Of a stretch of DNA of 64,000 nucleotides, positions 43,077 through 50,485 are shown one piece after another. The translations under genes were made by a program, and so were the position numbers. Origin of the DNA: 67-14 sp020438345 (GTDB taxonomy: Bacteria > Actinomycetota > Thermoleophilia > Solirubrobacterales > 70-9); assembly GCA_937872475.1 (NCBI GenBank), contig CALMSY010000003.1, forward strand, positions 48,010-112,009, in the 5' to 3' direction. The notes under the pieces are model-generated. The model was not told the DNA's origin. It saw only the letters and a program-made list of their open reading frames with translations, and did not search any database. Position 1 is the stretch's first letter. Every line of letters begins with the position of its first letter.

Positions 43077-43384
43077 AGAGAGGCGATGTCTGGTGGTATG
43101 AGCCACCGGACGCGAAGCGCAGGCCCGTCCTGATCCTCACTCGCGACGACACGATAGATCGTGTCTTCGACGTGATCGCCGTGCCAGCGACCGGAATCAT
43201 CCGGAACCTGGATACCGAGGTCAGAATCGGTATTGACGACGAAATGCCTATCGAGTGCGTCCTCGCAGTCGGCAACACCCTCTCGGCGGACAAGACATTC
43301 CTGACCGAGCGGATCACGACCATAGGGTCAGAAAAGCTGACGGAGGTCTGCGCGAAGCTCGTGGACGCGACCGGCTGCGGCTGA
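43073..43384 (+). CDS. mazF: MazF/PemK-family toxin (mRNA endoribonuclease)
   Basis: 103 residues, the usual toxin length of about 100-115. It opens with the family signature MKRGDVWWYEPPDAKRRPVL, where RGD-x-W and the following RPVLIL strand are typical. Then come VIAVPATGIIRNLDTEVRIG, VLAVGNTLSADKTFLTERIT and a C-terminal helix TEVCAKLVDATG. Family members cut mRNA at short sequences and are held in check by the upstream antitoxin. The ATG overlaps the preceding small gene (ATGA), as in many mazEF pairs. It lies within a tRNA-flanked mini-island. The cut site cannot be predicted. Confidence 0.85.
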   Translation: MKRGDVWWYEPPDAKRRPVLILTRDDTIDRVFDVIAVPATGIIRNLDTEVRIGIDDEMPIECVLAVGNTLSADKTFLTERITTIGSEKLTEVCAKLVDATGCG

Positions 43385-43396
43385 GAAAGGTGTGGC

Positions 43397-43734
43397 TTGG
43401 AAAAGCCCGGATATGTACGAAGTAAGCACTTCACTGAGTACGTCGGAGAAGTCAAGGCTCTCCGTCGGGCCGGAAATGACACCGCAGCCGAGGAGCTTCT
43501 CTGAAGCTAACCGCAGCAACCGAAGCCGAATCCAGGGCTGAGAGGCTCGGGGTAGCCCCCTGGTATTACGAGCAACTTGCGATCATCTACGCTCGCCGCA
43601 AGGATCTGGATGCAGAAATCGCCATCCTTGAGCGGTTTGCAGAACAGATTCACGCTACAGGGGCTTCGACGCCGAAGCTGCTCGCACGGCTAGCCAAGAA
43701 ACGGGCTCGGCGAACCGACTTGCGCTACATATAG
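43397..43734 (+). pseudogene. Frameshifted small helical protein, third gene of the toxin-antitoxin island
   Basis: A TTG at 43397 has AGAAAGG 6 bases upstream. The frame reads EKPGYVRSKHFTEYVGEVKA ... AEELL and stops at TGA 43502-43504. The next frame (from about 43503) then reads KLTAATEAESRAERLGVAPW, YYEQLAIIYARRKDLDAEIA and ILERFAEQIHATG to TAG at 43732. A single missing base near 43500 would join them. The joined product resembles a small tetratricopeptide-like protein common in actinobacteria and phages (from memory). It is either truly broken, a sequencing error or a -1 frameshift site; no classical slippery heptamer is present. Confidence 0.65.
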
Positions 43735-43803
43735 TTGGGGAAGGACTCCCAGCGACTACCGTCGGGCGCTGGAGACCGATCCGGGTTGCCAGACGAAAGG
43801 AAT

Positions 43804-43867
43804 AGCTCGGGCCACCCCACCAAACGCGCCCGACAGGATTCGAACCTGTGACCTTTGGTTTCGTAGA
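43804..43867. repeat. Right copy of the 64-bp direct repeat, within and beside the intact tRNA-Arg
   Basis: This is the partner of 42591-42654 (one mismatch). It covers the tRNA 3' half from 43825 to 43867 plus 21 bp beyond the tRNA 3' end. The intact tRNA 5' half continues to 43898. Confidence 0.8.
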
Positions 43868-43898
43868 CCAACGCTCTATCCAGCTGAGCTACGGGCGC
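43825..43898 (-). tRNA. tRNA-Arg (anticodon ACG)
   Basis: The 74-base gene folds into a full cloverleaf: acceptor GCGCCCG/CGGGCGC, D-stem GCTC/GAGC, anticodon stem TTGGT/ACCAA with loop CTACGAA (anticodon ACG, reading CGU and related Arg codons) and T-arm ACAGG-TTCGAAT-CCTGT. The discriminator base is G; the CCA end is not encoded. The 3' half is duplicated 1.2 kb away. Confidence 0.95.
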
Positions 43899-43996
43899 GG
43901 GTTTGCGGGCTGGACAATGGCGGAACCAGAGGTCAAACCCTGAGCGGGCCATTCTATGGGTTGATCACCGGCTCTGGCGCTCCGCCCCGGCCTGGG

Positions 43997-45751
43997 TCAG
44001 CCGAATGTAAATGCGTAGCCGCGAATTCCCGGCTGGGGCCTGACCGTGAGAGTGTGGCGACCGGGAGCTGGAAGGTCGATCAGCGAATAGAGCCGCTGGT
44101 CTCTCACGGTGACAGTTCCCAGCTTCACATCGACTCCGGCGTCGCGGCCCCTGACCGGCTTTCCGTCCAGTTCGACCCGGGCAGTTCTCGGCCCGCCCGG
44201 AGAGGTGAGAACCAGGTAGACCCGCTTCGCCCTGAAGTTGACCGCGATCTCGCCACCTCGGGAAAGAGCTTCCTCCGGGCCGAGGTTCCAGCGGCCTCCG
44301 AAGGCGAGCTGGTCGGCGCCCGGCTTTGCGAGTGGACCGAAATCATGAACCCCCGGGAGCAGCAAACCGTTCTCGAACCGGTCCGCACGGGTTGTGCCCA
44401 GGTAGCTTTCCGGGGTAAGCAGAACATGAGCTGCCTCCATCCCTTCAGCTCCGGTCAATCCGGCACCCGGATTCCTGTTCGCATCTTCAAGAAGCTCCCT
44501 GATCACTTCTTCCTTGTGTGAGTAGTCCCCCTCGCCAAAGTGGGCGTAGCGGACGCTTCCGTCCGCGTCAATGAAGTACTCGGCCGGCCAGTACTGGTTC
44601 GCGTAGGAATCCCAAATCGCGTAGTCGTTGTCCTGCACCACCGGATATTCGATTCCTGCCCGTTCGATTGCTTCTTCGACATTGCCGGCATCCCGTTCGA
44701 AAGGGAACTCCGGTGTGTGAACCCCGATGATCGTCAGGCCCCGACCTCCATACCGGTCCCACATCGCATTCAGCCAGGGCTGGGTCCGAATGCAGTTGAT
44801 GCAGGTGTAAGTCCAGAAATCGATCAGGACGACCTGACCCCGAAGCTCCGCCATCCTCAATGGCCGCGTTCCCGGGGTGTTGAACCATTCCCGGGTTCCC
44901 TGAATCTCCGGGGCGATCCCGATAACCGGCAGGTTCGACGCCGTCCCGGGCTGCGACTGGACCGCCCGGGAACCCGATGCGATCTGCTCCGCCTGCCTGG
45001 AAAAGTGACTCGGCCGAAGGTCGGCCAGGCGGTTTATCGCCGCATCGCTCGACTCCAGATCCTTTGTCGGGTTGACCAATGCGGACGGCAGATCATCAGC
45101 GATCCAGCTCTGGAATCTGAGATCCCATTGCGCGGCCATCCCGATCCCGAACACGATCAACACAATCCCCATGGCCGCCTGGATCCAGGCAGTGCGACGA
45201 AGCAACGGGTTGATCAGCCGCCGGCCACCGAGCAACAGCAGATAGAGGACCAGCGCAGAACCGAGCGCGTAGGAGAATGCAATCGCGAGACGGTCGAAGG
45301 TGAATTCCTGGGTGGCGGAAACCGTGATCACGCTGGCCAGAATCGGGCCGGCACAAGGGGCATAGACGAGACCAAGACCAGCTCCCGCAAGGACCCCCGA
45401 CCAGAAACCTTCCGCTTCTCGCCGCGGCGTAAACCTGGCCGTGAAACGACTCACCCATCCTTCCAGCCGGGCGGAAAGAGCCGGCAGAAGCAGAAGCAGC
45501 CCGAAGCCGACTAGCACCACTATCGCCAGGTTCCTGGTCAGGTCATCCGGCAGCCCAAGCGCGTCGATCACATAGACCAGAGCGACCGTCGCGAAAGTAA
45601 ACGAGGCCACCAGTCCGGCCACAATCCCGGCGGGACGGCGACGGCCACCCGTCGCCGCCACCGAAAGTGCCACCGGCAAGACCGGCAGCACACAGGGGGA
45701 AAGCGCGGTGCCGGCTCCCGCGATGAACCCGAACAGGACAAGGAGAAGCAT
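43997..45751 (-). CDS. dipZ: DipZ-like fusion: CcdA membrane domain, thioredoxin domain, C-terminal beta domain
   Basis: 584 residues from the ATG at 45751 (a TTG at 45757 gives two more). Residues 1-210 are a CcdA-type electron transporter with GTALSPCVLPVLPVAL and LGLVYAPCAGPILASVITVS, whose Cys residues shuttle electrons across the membrane. A periplasmic-side thioredoxin-like domain follows, with VVLIDFWTYTCINCIRTQPW (Cys317-x2-Cys320). The C-terminal 150 residues form a beta-rich domain (YLGTTRADRFENGLLLPGVH, VYLVLTSPGGPRTARVELDG) as in mycobacterial DipZ. The whole passes reducing power from cytoplasmic thioredoxin to extracytoplasmic proteins. Substrates here are unknown. Confidence 0.92.
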   Translation of the reverse strand: MLLLVLFGFIAGAGTALSPCVLPVLPVALSVAATGGRRRPAGIVAGLVASFTFATVALVYVIDALGLPDDLTRNLAIVVLVGFGLLLLLPALSARLEGWVSRFTARFTPRREAEGFWSGVLAGAGLGLVYAPCAGPILASVITVSATQEFTFDRLAIAFSYALGSALVLYLLLLGGRRLINPLLRRTAWIQAAMGIVLIVFGIGMAAQWDLRFQSWIADDLPSALVNPTKDLESSDAAINRLADLRPSHFSRQAEQIASGSRAVQSQPGTASNLPVIGIAPEIQGTREWFNTPGTRPLRMAELRGQVVLIDFWTYTCINCIRTQPWLNAMWDRYGGRGLTIIGVHTPEFPFERDAGNVEEAIERAGIEYPVVQDNDYAIWDSYANQYWPAEYFIDADGSVRYAHFGEGDYSHKEEVIRELLEDANRNPGAGLTGAEGMEAAHVLLTPESYLGTTRADRFENGLLLPGVHDFGPLAKPGADQLAFGGRWNLGPEEALSRGGEIAVNFRAKRVYLVLTSPGGPRTARVELDGKPVRGRDAGVDVKLGTVTVRDQRLYSLIDLPAPGRHTLTVRPQPGIRGYAFTFG

Positions 45752-45883
45752 GAACAAAGGTTCGCAAAAGGGTCCCCACGGATCAATCGGCGCATCTTCA
45801 GGGGCACCTGCTCAGGGAAGAGCGCAGGTGGTTAAGGGTGCTCCCCTGATGTGCCCGACCGAATTCCGTCGCAGGATGCTGCC

Positions 45884-46537
45884 ATGAACACTTCAAGCAA
45901 ACGGCGAATTTCGCCTTCACTCATCCTGTCAATCCTCGCGCTTTTCGTTGCGATCGGTGGCACCTCCTATGCCGCGGTCAAGATCAACGGCAAGAACATC
46001 AAGGCCGGCACAGTGGCCGGAAAGGCGCTCAAGAAGAACACCGTCACCGGTGCCCAGATCAACGAAAGCAAGCTCGGTGTTGTGCCGAAAGCCCAGTCGG
46101 CTGATTCGGCTGACAATGCCAACAAGGCGAATTCCGCCACCAGTGCCGAAACGGCCACGAGAGCCGACACGGCTGCCAACGCGGACAAGGTCGGTGGCAA
46201 GACTGCTGCCGAACTCGCTTCCCCGGCCGCTTACGCGTATGTAGACGCCGGACCGTCAACGATCAGCGTCCCGGCTGAGTGGTCCTTCGGTTTCGAAAGC
46301 GCAACCGTGACCCGGGAGAACTCCTTTACCTGCATTCGAGGACTGGGGTTCCAGCCCCGGCATGCACAGGTGACCCCGTACCGGGTCCCGGCCGGCACCA
46401 CCAATGACATTCCGAACGTCGTCCTCTCGGACAACAATTTCTGTGACGGCCGTGAAGAGGTCGCAGTCCAGATGGTTGACGGCGGGACCGGCGCGCCGAA
46501 TGACACCCAGCGGTACTACATCGCTCTCTACAAGTAG
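45884..46537 (+). CDS. Secreted/anchored protein of a lineage-typical family
   Basis: 217 residues from the ATG at 45884, with AGGA about 9 bases upstream; a GTG at 45851 is in frame. An N-terminal membrane segment (SPSLILSILALFVAIGGTSY) leads into AAVKINGKNIKAGTVAGKAL and KKNTVTGAQINESKLGVVPK, a sequence style seen many times in Solirubrobacterales proteomes (from memory). An Ala/Asp/Asn-rich coiled segment follows, then a C-terminal beta domain with a Cys pair (SFTCIRGLG, NNFCDG). Function unknown. A strong terminator follows. Confidence 0.8.
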   Translation: MNTSSKRRISPSLILSILALFVAIGGTSYAAVKINGKNIKAGTVAGKALKKNTVTGAQINESKLGVVPKAQSADSADNANKANSATSAETATRADTAANADKVGGKTAAELASPAAYAYVDAGPSTISVPAEWSFGFESATVTRENSFTCIRGLGFQPRHAQVTPYRVPAGTTNDIPNVVLSDNNFCDGREEVAVQMVDGGTGAPNDTQRYYIALYK

Positions 46538-46560
46538 AAAACCCGGACAACACGTGAATT

Positions 46561-46584
46561 GGGGCGCCTACGGGCGCCCCTTTT
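46561..46584 (+). terminator. Rho-independent terminator
   Basis: GGGGCGCC pairs with GGCGCCCC around the loop TACG, followed by TTTT. It lies 24 bp after the stop of the 45884-46537 gene. Confidence 0.88.
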
Positions 46585-46640
46585 CATTTCAGGAAACCGC
46601 TTCGCCGGAACTTGTCGGTCCGGATAGGGTTCCTTTCTAT

Positions 46641-47585
46641 ATGCCCTATGCGAAGAACTACCTGAATCTGACCCGTCGATACGCGAAGTACTCTGTTGCC
46701 GGAGTGCTCGCCCTGCTGGCCCTGGTGGTCCTCGTGCTTGGCGGCAAGCCGGAAAGCGCGCAGGCAGCTCCGGTCAAGTGCCCCCAGTTCCGGGTTGTTC
46801 ACAACGACAGGATCGGCAACGTTTCATTCCCGGCCGGCTTCTACAACGTGAGCGTGCTGAACGGGGCGAGCCTGTCCTGCGCCGAATCGACAAAGTACTT
46901 TCAGGAATTCCTGCAGGACTGGGATGGCAAACTCCGCAGCCCGTGGCGGCTGACCCTCAGCGGCAACACCCGGACCTTCCGCTCCGGCAGCTCGGACAAG
47001 GGATTCACCGCAACCCCGGCCGGCAAGAGTGGCACCCCCAGTGGCAACTCCGGCCGTTCCTGCCCTGGCTACTTCACGGTCGTCCACAATGACTCGATCG
47101 GGAGTTTCAAGGTTCCCCGCGGCCAGTACAGGCTCACACTGATTGATCCAAACAAGATGAACTGCGCCCAGGCGGTTCGCCTCTTCCAGCAGTTCCTGAC
47201 CGACTATGACGGTCGTCTCCCCGCCCCCTGGAAGCTGAACCCGATCATGGGCATCTTCTACAAGAGCACCGCGGGCCGGACGGGCTTCAAAGTGAACAGA
47301 GCCTATGGACCTTCGCCGAACCCGGACAACAACCATCGGTACGCCCGATGCTCCGGAACCTTCAGGGTTCTTCACAACGACCGGATCGGTGCCCTCTCGT
47401 TGCCACGCGGCCCCTACTACATCGATGTTCTGAACGGAATTTCCTGCAGCCAGGCATCGAACCTGTTCCGCCAGTTCCTGAACCGGACCGACGGCCGGCT
47501 GCCCGCGCCGTGGCGGTTGAACGTAGCCCAGGCCAAGTTCAACACCGGAGCCCGGGGGCCCGCCTTCAGGGTTCAGCAGGCCTAG
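46641..47585 (+). CDS. Secreted protein with three tandem copies of a ~90-residue domain
   Basis: 314 residues from the ATG at 46641 (no clear ribosome site). A membrane or signal segment (YSVAGVLALLALVVLVLGG, ending AQA-AP) is followed by three homologous units: PQFRVVHNDRIGNVSFPAGF, PGYFTVVHNDSIGSFKVPRG and GTFRVLHNDRIGALSLPRGP. Each continues with a Cys near SC-x-A/Q and an (F/L)QxFLxDxDGRLPAPWKLN segment. The repeated unit resembles a family of secreted proteins with a VLHNDRIG motif (from memory). The repeats suggest multivalent binding, for example at the cell surface. No catalytic residues recognised. Confidence 0.8.
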   Translation: MPYAKNYLNLTRRYAKYSVAGVLALLALVVLVLGGKPESAQAAPVKCPQFRVVHNDRIGNVSFPAGFYNVSVLNGASLSCAESTKYFQEFLQDWDGKLRSPWRLTLSGNTRTFRSGSSDKGFTATPAGKSGTPSGNSGRSCPGYFTVVHNDSIGSFKVPRGQYRLTLIDPNKMNCAQAVRLFQQFLTDYDGRLPAPWKLNPIMGIFYKSTAGRTGFKVNRAYGPSPNPDNNHRYARCSGTFRVLHNDRIGALSLPRGPYYIDVLNGISCSQASNLFRQFLNRTDGRLPAPWRLNVAQAKFNTGARGPAFRVQQA

Positions 47586-47675
47586 ACGGATCAGGGTTCA
47601 GCCAGCCTGGACGGATCAGGGTTCGGCCAGATTGGGCGGACCAGGGTTCGGCCAGATTGGGCGGATTTCAGCCAG
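47564..47675. repeat. 25-bp tandem repeats starting at the 3' end of the preceding gene
   Basis: Units of GGATCAGGGTTCGGCCAG plus 7 bases recur at 47588, 47613 and 47638, with a partial unit at 47663. The gene's last codons (CTTCAGGGTTCAGCAGGCC, 47564-47587) are a diverged first unit, so the array seems to have grown out of the coding sequence. It is too short and regular for a CRISPR array. Confidence 0.8.
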
Positions 47676-47693
47676 ACACGTGCCTGGCTGAGT

Positions 47694-47751
47694 GAGGCCC
47701 ATCGGCCACACCTGGAGCCCATCGGCCACCTAGAGCCCATCGACCACATCT
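47694..47751. repeat. Three degenerate tandem repeats (GAGCCCATCGGCCAC)
   Basis: Units start at 47694, 47715 and 47733, each holding a CCCATCGGCCAC-like core (the third has CCCATCGACCAC). They follow the 25-bp array and precede an inverted repeat CTGGAGCG (47762-47769)/CGCTCCAG (47787-47794). No gene is seen from 47586 to 47856; the region holds only these short repeats. Confidence 0.7.
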
Positions 47752-47856
47752 GCGTTGAAGACTGGAGCGCTATGTGGCCGATTCTTCGCTCCAGACGAAT
47801 CCGGAAGGTTCTTCGTCAATCTGAATCAACCAGAGGGCCTTCTTGCCCGGGATGAA

Positions 47857-48852
47857 TCAGGAAGGATCGCTTTCTGCTCTGATCACGGCGATCGGGCCGG
47901 GACCCTGGCTGATCGGGCGAGGAGTCAGGCCTGCGGCACGGATCCACTCGCCGATTTCGTTCTCCGTCCAGGTCCAACCGCCCTCGTTTTCGATCACCAT
48001 CATCGGGGTGAACGAGGCGACACCAGGTGGTGAAGTGCGACCTTCGTCAATCACCCATTCGTAGATCACGAGTGAACCACCTGGAGCGAGCAATCCTGCC
48101 GCCTCACCGATGATCCGTTCGTTCTCGTCGGCCGGGTGGTCATGGAGGATGTTCGAGACCAGGATGTAATCCCAGGTTTCTCCTTCGGGCCGGCCGAAGC
48201 GGGGCTGATCGATGTCACCGGCCACGAAATCGAGTTCGGGGTGGCGCTCTCTCAGAACCGGCTCGGCGCCCGGCAGATCGAGCACGGTGGCTTCGAGACC
48301 GCGGACCGCCTTGACCAGATTGGCTGCATGGGAGCCGGCGCCGCCGCCGACATCGAGGAGTCGTCCGCCCTTCTCCAGTCCGGCGAGACCGGGCAAGTCG
48401 CCACCGTAGAGGCGACAGAGGTCATCGAGGGCCCGGAGGAAATCGTGGGCCTGATCCGGATCGTTTTCAAGTCTGTCGCGCCAGGCACCGGTCTGGGTGT
48501 GGCCGGTGCGGACGGCTTCCGGCATGTTCGCCCAAAGCTTGTAAAAGAACCACTCCTTGCGGCTGATCATGGCGATCGACTCGGGATGGTCATCGGCAAG
48601 CAGCTCACCATCCGCGGTGAGACGAAACATCCCGTCTCGCCGGTTGATTATTCCGAAGGTGACCAGCCCAGAGAGCAGGCCCATCGTGCCGCGCGGGTCG
48701 GTGCCGAGTTCGGCGGTCAGTTGCTCGAGAGTCATGGGCGAGCCGTAAAGCGCGTTGGGCAATCCAACCTCTACCGCGGTCCCGATCAGGGCTGACTGCT
48801 GATACGAAGTGATCTGGCTCGCAACCCCGTAGACCGATGCTTCTTCACTCAT
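47857..48852 (-). CDS. SAM-dependent O-methyltransferase (dimerising, plant-OMT-like)
   Basis: 331 residues. An N-terminal winged-helix dimerisation domain (ALIGTAVEVGLPNALYGSPM, TLEQLTAELGTDPRGTMGLL) is followed by the SAM fold with motif I GRLLDVGGGAGSHAANLV, DLPGAEPVLRERHPELDFVA, GDIDQ and DYILVSNILHDHPADENERI. The NILHDH motif includes the His that acts as base in this family. Members methylate hydroxyl groups of aromatic acceptors. The start overlaps the stop of the upstream flavoprotein gene (ATGA), making it the last of the long minus-strand cluster. Acceptor unknown. Confidence 0.9.
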   Translation of the reverse strand: MSEEASVYGVASQITSYQQSALIGTAVEVGLPNALYGSPMTLEQLTAELGTDPRGTMGLLSGLVTFGIINRRDGMFRLTADGELLADDHPESIAMISRKEWFFYKLWANMPEAVRTGHTQTGAWRDRLENDPDQAHDFLRALDDLCRLYGGDLPGLAGLEKGGRLLDVGGGAGSHAANLVKAVRGLEATVLDLPGAEPVLRERHPELDFVAGDIDQPRFGRPEGETWDYILVSNILHDHPADENERIIGEAAGLLAPGGSLVIYEWVIDEGRTSPPGVASFTPMMVIENEGGWTWTENEIGEWIRAAGLTPRPISQGPGPIAVIRAESDPS

Positions 48853-50483
48853 GCGTTCTTCCTCAGTTCTCGTGTCGCCCGGAGGGCATCCTTCATCAAT
48901 GCGGCCTGCGCCCGGAGCTTCTCACCACGCCCTCGCCTGGAGATGCCGAGGCTCTCGAGAATCACCCCGGCCGCATTTCGTCCGGGCATGCCGGTTATTC
49001 CACCGCCCGGATGCGTACCGGCGCCGGTCAGGAACAGACCCTCAACCGGTGTCGAGTAGCCGGAAAGGTTGACCGAGGGACGCATCGCCATCAGCTGGTC
49101 GATGCTCATCTCAATGTGGTTCGGGTTGGCACCTGGGTTACCGTGCCGCTTGACCCATTCCAACGGACCGGTCAGCTTCTTCTCGACCGCAGTCATCTCC
49201 CAGCCGAGAGCCTTCTCGGCTGTTCTCCAGGTCAGATCCGACGCTTCCTCCAGCAGGGCCCGATCCCAGCTTCCCTGCTCCGGTGTCCAGGGAACGAAGG
49301 TCGAAAGCCACACCACACCCTGTCCTTCCGGCGCCCAACCGGACTCAAGGGTCGATGGGAAGGCGATCATGACCGGGGGTCGCTCGGGCAGCTGGCCGAG
49401 ACCGAGGCTTGCGAAGGCGCGAGCAATGTCAGTTCCGGTGTTAGCGGAAAGCATGAAGGCCTTTTCCATCCCGTCCGGGCCGTTCACCCGCGGCAGCTCG
49501 TTGATCACCGCATCGACCTTGAGCTCGGAGACATTGTGCTGACTGAAGTGAATCCGATTCACCTCGGCTACCAGGGCCGACGGCAGTTTTTCCTCATCGA
49601 TCAGCCCGAGGAACAGGCGCCTCGCGTCGATCGCCGAAACAACCGCTTTGCGACCCTCGTAGAGCTGGTCACCGGCAACAACGGCAACCGCCCTACCTCC
49701 GGCAATCTCGACCCGCTCGGCCGGCGCCGAACAGATCAGGCGGCCGCCGGCGTCCTCCAGGCAGCGGACCAGGGCATCGACCGTTCCCCGGGATCCCCCT
49801 GCAGGCCGGATCGCCGGTGAACCATGCGAAGCAGCCAGGAAGAGTGCCCCGGCGCCAGTCCCCGGCGCCTGTGGCGGCTGCTGAGAATGGGCCGCCCAGT
49901 GATCGAGCGGACCTCTCAGCCGGTCATCACCGAGGGCGGCCTCGGTCACCGCAGTCGCCGGGGCAAACAGCGACTGCATCAGTCTCGCACCCTCCGCCCC
50001 GAGCGTGAGATCGGCGATCGACGCCAACGAGCGCAGACTCGGGGGCGGGCCGTTCTCGGTCTGACCGAGAACATCCATCGCAGCACTTGACCACTTCGAA
50101 AACGCGCGGTAGCGCTCCGCCTCGTCACGCCCGAGCAGCTCAGCCAGTGCGTCCACCGTCTGGTCGAGCGAGTTCCAGAAGGGCAGGCCGGTACCGTCAT
50201 CGCAGGGCGCGAAGAGGAACTCATCCCGCTCGTGGAAGACCAGCCCGTACTTCGATTCAAGCTCGAGATCCCCGGCTACCCCGCTGCCACGGATCCCGCC
50301 ATGCTCATAGGCCCCCAGCTCAAGCCGGTTGCCGGAAGGCTGGTCCTCGGTGTATATGCACCCGCCCGGAGTATCGGATGCTTCGACTACTGTCACCGAA
50401 AGCCCGGCCCGGGCGAGGTAGGCGCCGCAGACCAGCCCATTGTGGCCGGCCCCGATCAGGACGACATCACTGGTTTCGGCCAT
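48849..50483 (-). CDS. Phytoene-desaturase-like FAD/NAD(P)-dependent oxidoreductase
   Basis: 544 residues. The Rossmann start DVVLIGAGHNGLVCGAYLAR is followed by VTVVEASDTPGGCIYTEDQP, VDALVRCLEDAGGRLICSAP and the C-terminal FLTGAGTHPGGGITGMPGRN. These are the hallmarks of the carotenoid-desaturase/amine-oxidase-like group. Bacterial members outside carotenoid clusters are known mainly by similarity and can oxidise varied hydrophobic substrates. Here it sits between a deaminase and an O-methyltransferase gene, overlapping the latter by ATGA. That argues for a step in the same catabolic route rather than pigment synthesis; no other carotenoid gene is present. Confidence 0.88.
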   Translation of the reverse strand: MAETSDVVLIGAGHNGLVCGAYLARAGLSVTVVEASDTPGGCIYTEDQPSGNRLELGAYEHGGIRGSGVAGDLELESKYGLVFHERDEFLFAPCDDGTGLPFWNSLDQTVDALAELLGRDEAERYRAFSKWSSAAMDVLGQTENGPPPSLRSLASIADLTLGAEGARLMQSLFAPATAVTEAALGDDRLRGPLDHWAAHSQQPPQAPGTGAGALFLAASHGSPAIRPAGGSRGTVDALVRCLEDAGGRLICSAPAERVEIAGGRAVAVVAGDQLYEGRKAVVSAIDARRLFLGLIDEEKLPSALVAEVNRIHFSQHNVSELKVDAVINELPRVNGPDGMEKAFMLSANTGTDIARAFASLGLGQLPERPPVMIAFPSTLESGWAPEGQGVVWLSTFVPWTPEQGSWDRALLEEASDLTWRTAEKALGWEMTAVEKKLTGPLEWVKRHGNPGANPNHIEMSIDQLMAMRPSVNLSGYSTPVEGLFLTGAGTHPGGGITGMPGRNAAGVILESLGISRRGRGEKLRAQAALMKDALRATRELRKNA

Positions 50484-50485
50484 CG

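Larger units (their letters stand above)
42591..43867 (+). mobile_element. Candidate 1.2-kb tRNA-targeted mini-island carrying a toxin-antitoxin module
   Basis: The segment lies between two copies of a 64-bp direct repeat derived from the 3' half of tRNA-Arg(ACG), offset 1213 bp. It holds a small ORF, a MazF-like toxin and a broken third gene, and by eye is less GC-rich than its neighbours. There is no integrase or transposase. Established knowledge: genomic islands often duplicate tRNA 3' ends. It could be the residue of a larger island after deletion, or a passenger moved by a helper integrase. Confidence 0.5.

Noticed and set aside
43490..43510. Programmed -1 frameshift as the sole explanation for the split gene next to mazF
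   Set aside because: No X-XXY-YYZ slippery heptamer or obvious downstream structure was seen, so a simple one-base loss or a sequencing error is more likely.
47564..47751. Short regular repeats considered as a CRISPR array
   Set aside because: The units are directly adjacent with no unique spacers, and no cas genes are in the window.
48849..50483. Carotenoid synthesis function for the phytoene-desaturase-like protein
   Set aside because: No phytoene synthase, cyclase or other carotenoid gene is nearby; the gene is embedded in an amidohydrolase/transporter cluster.
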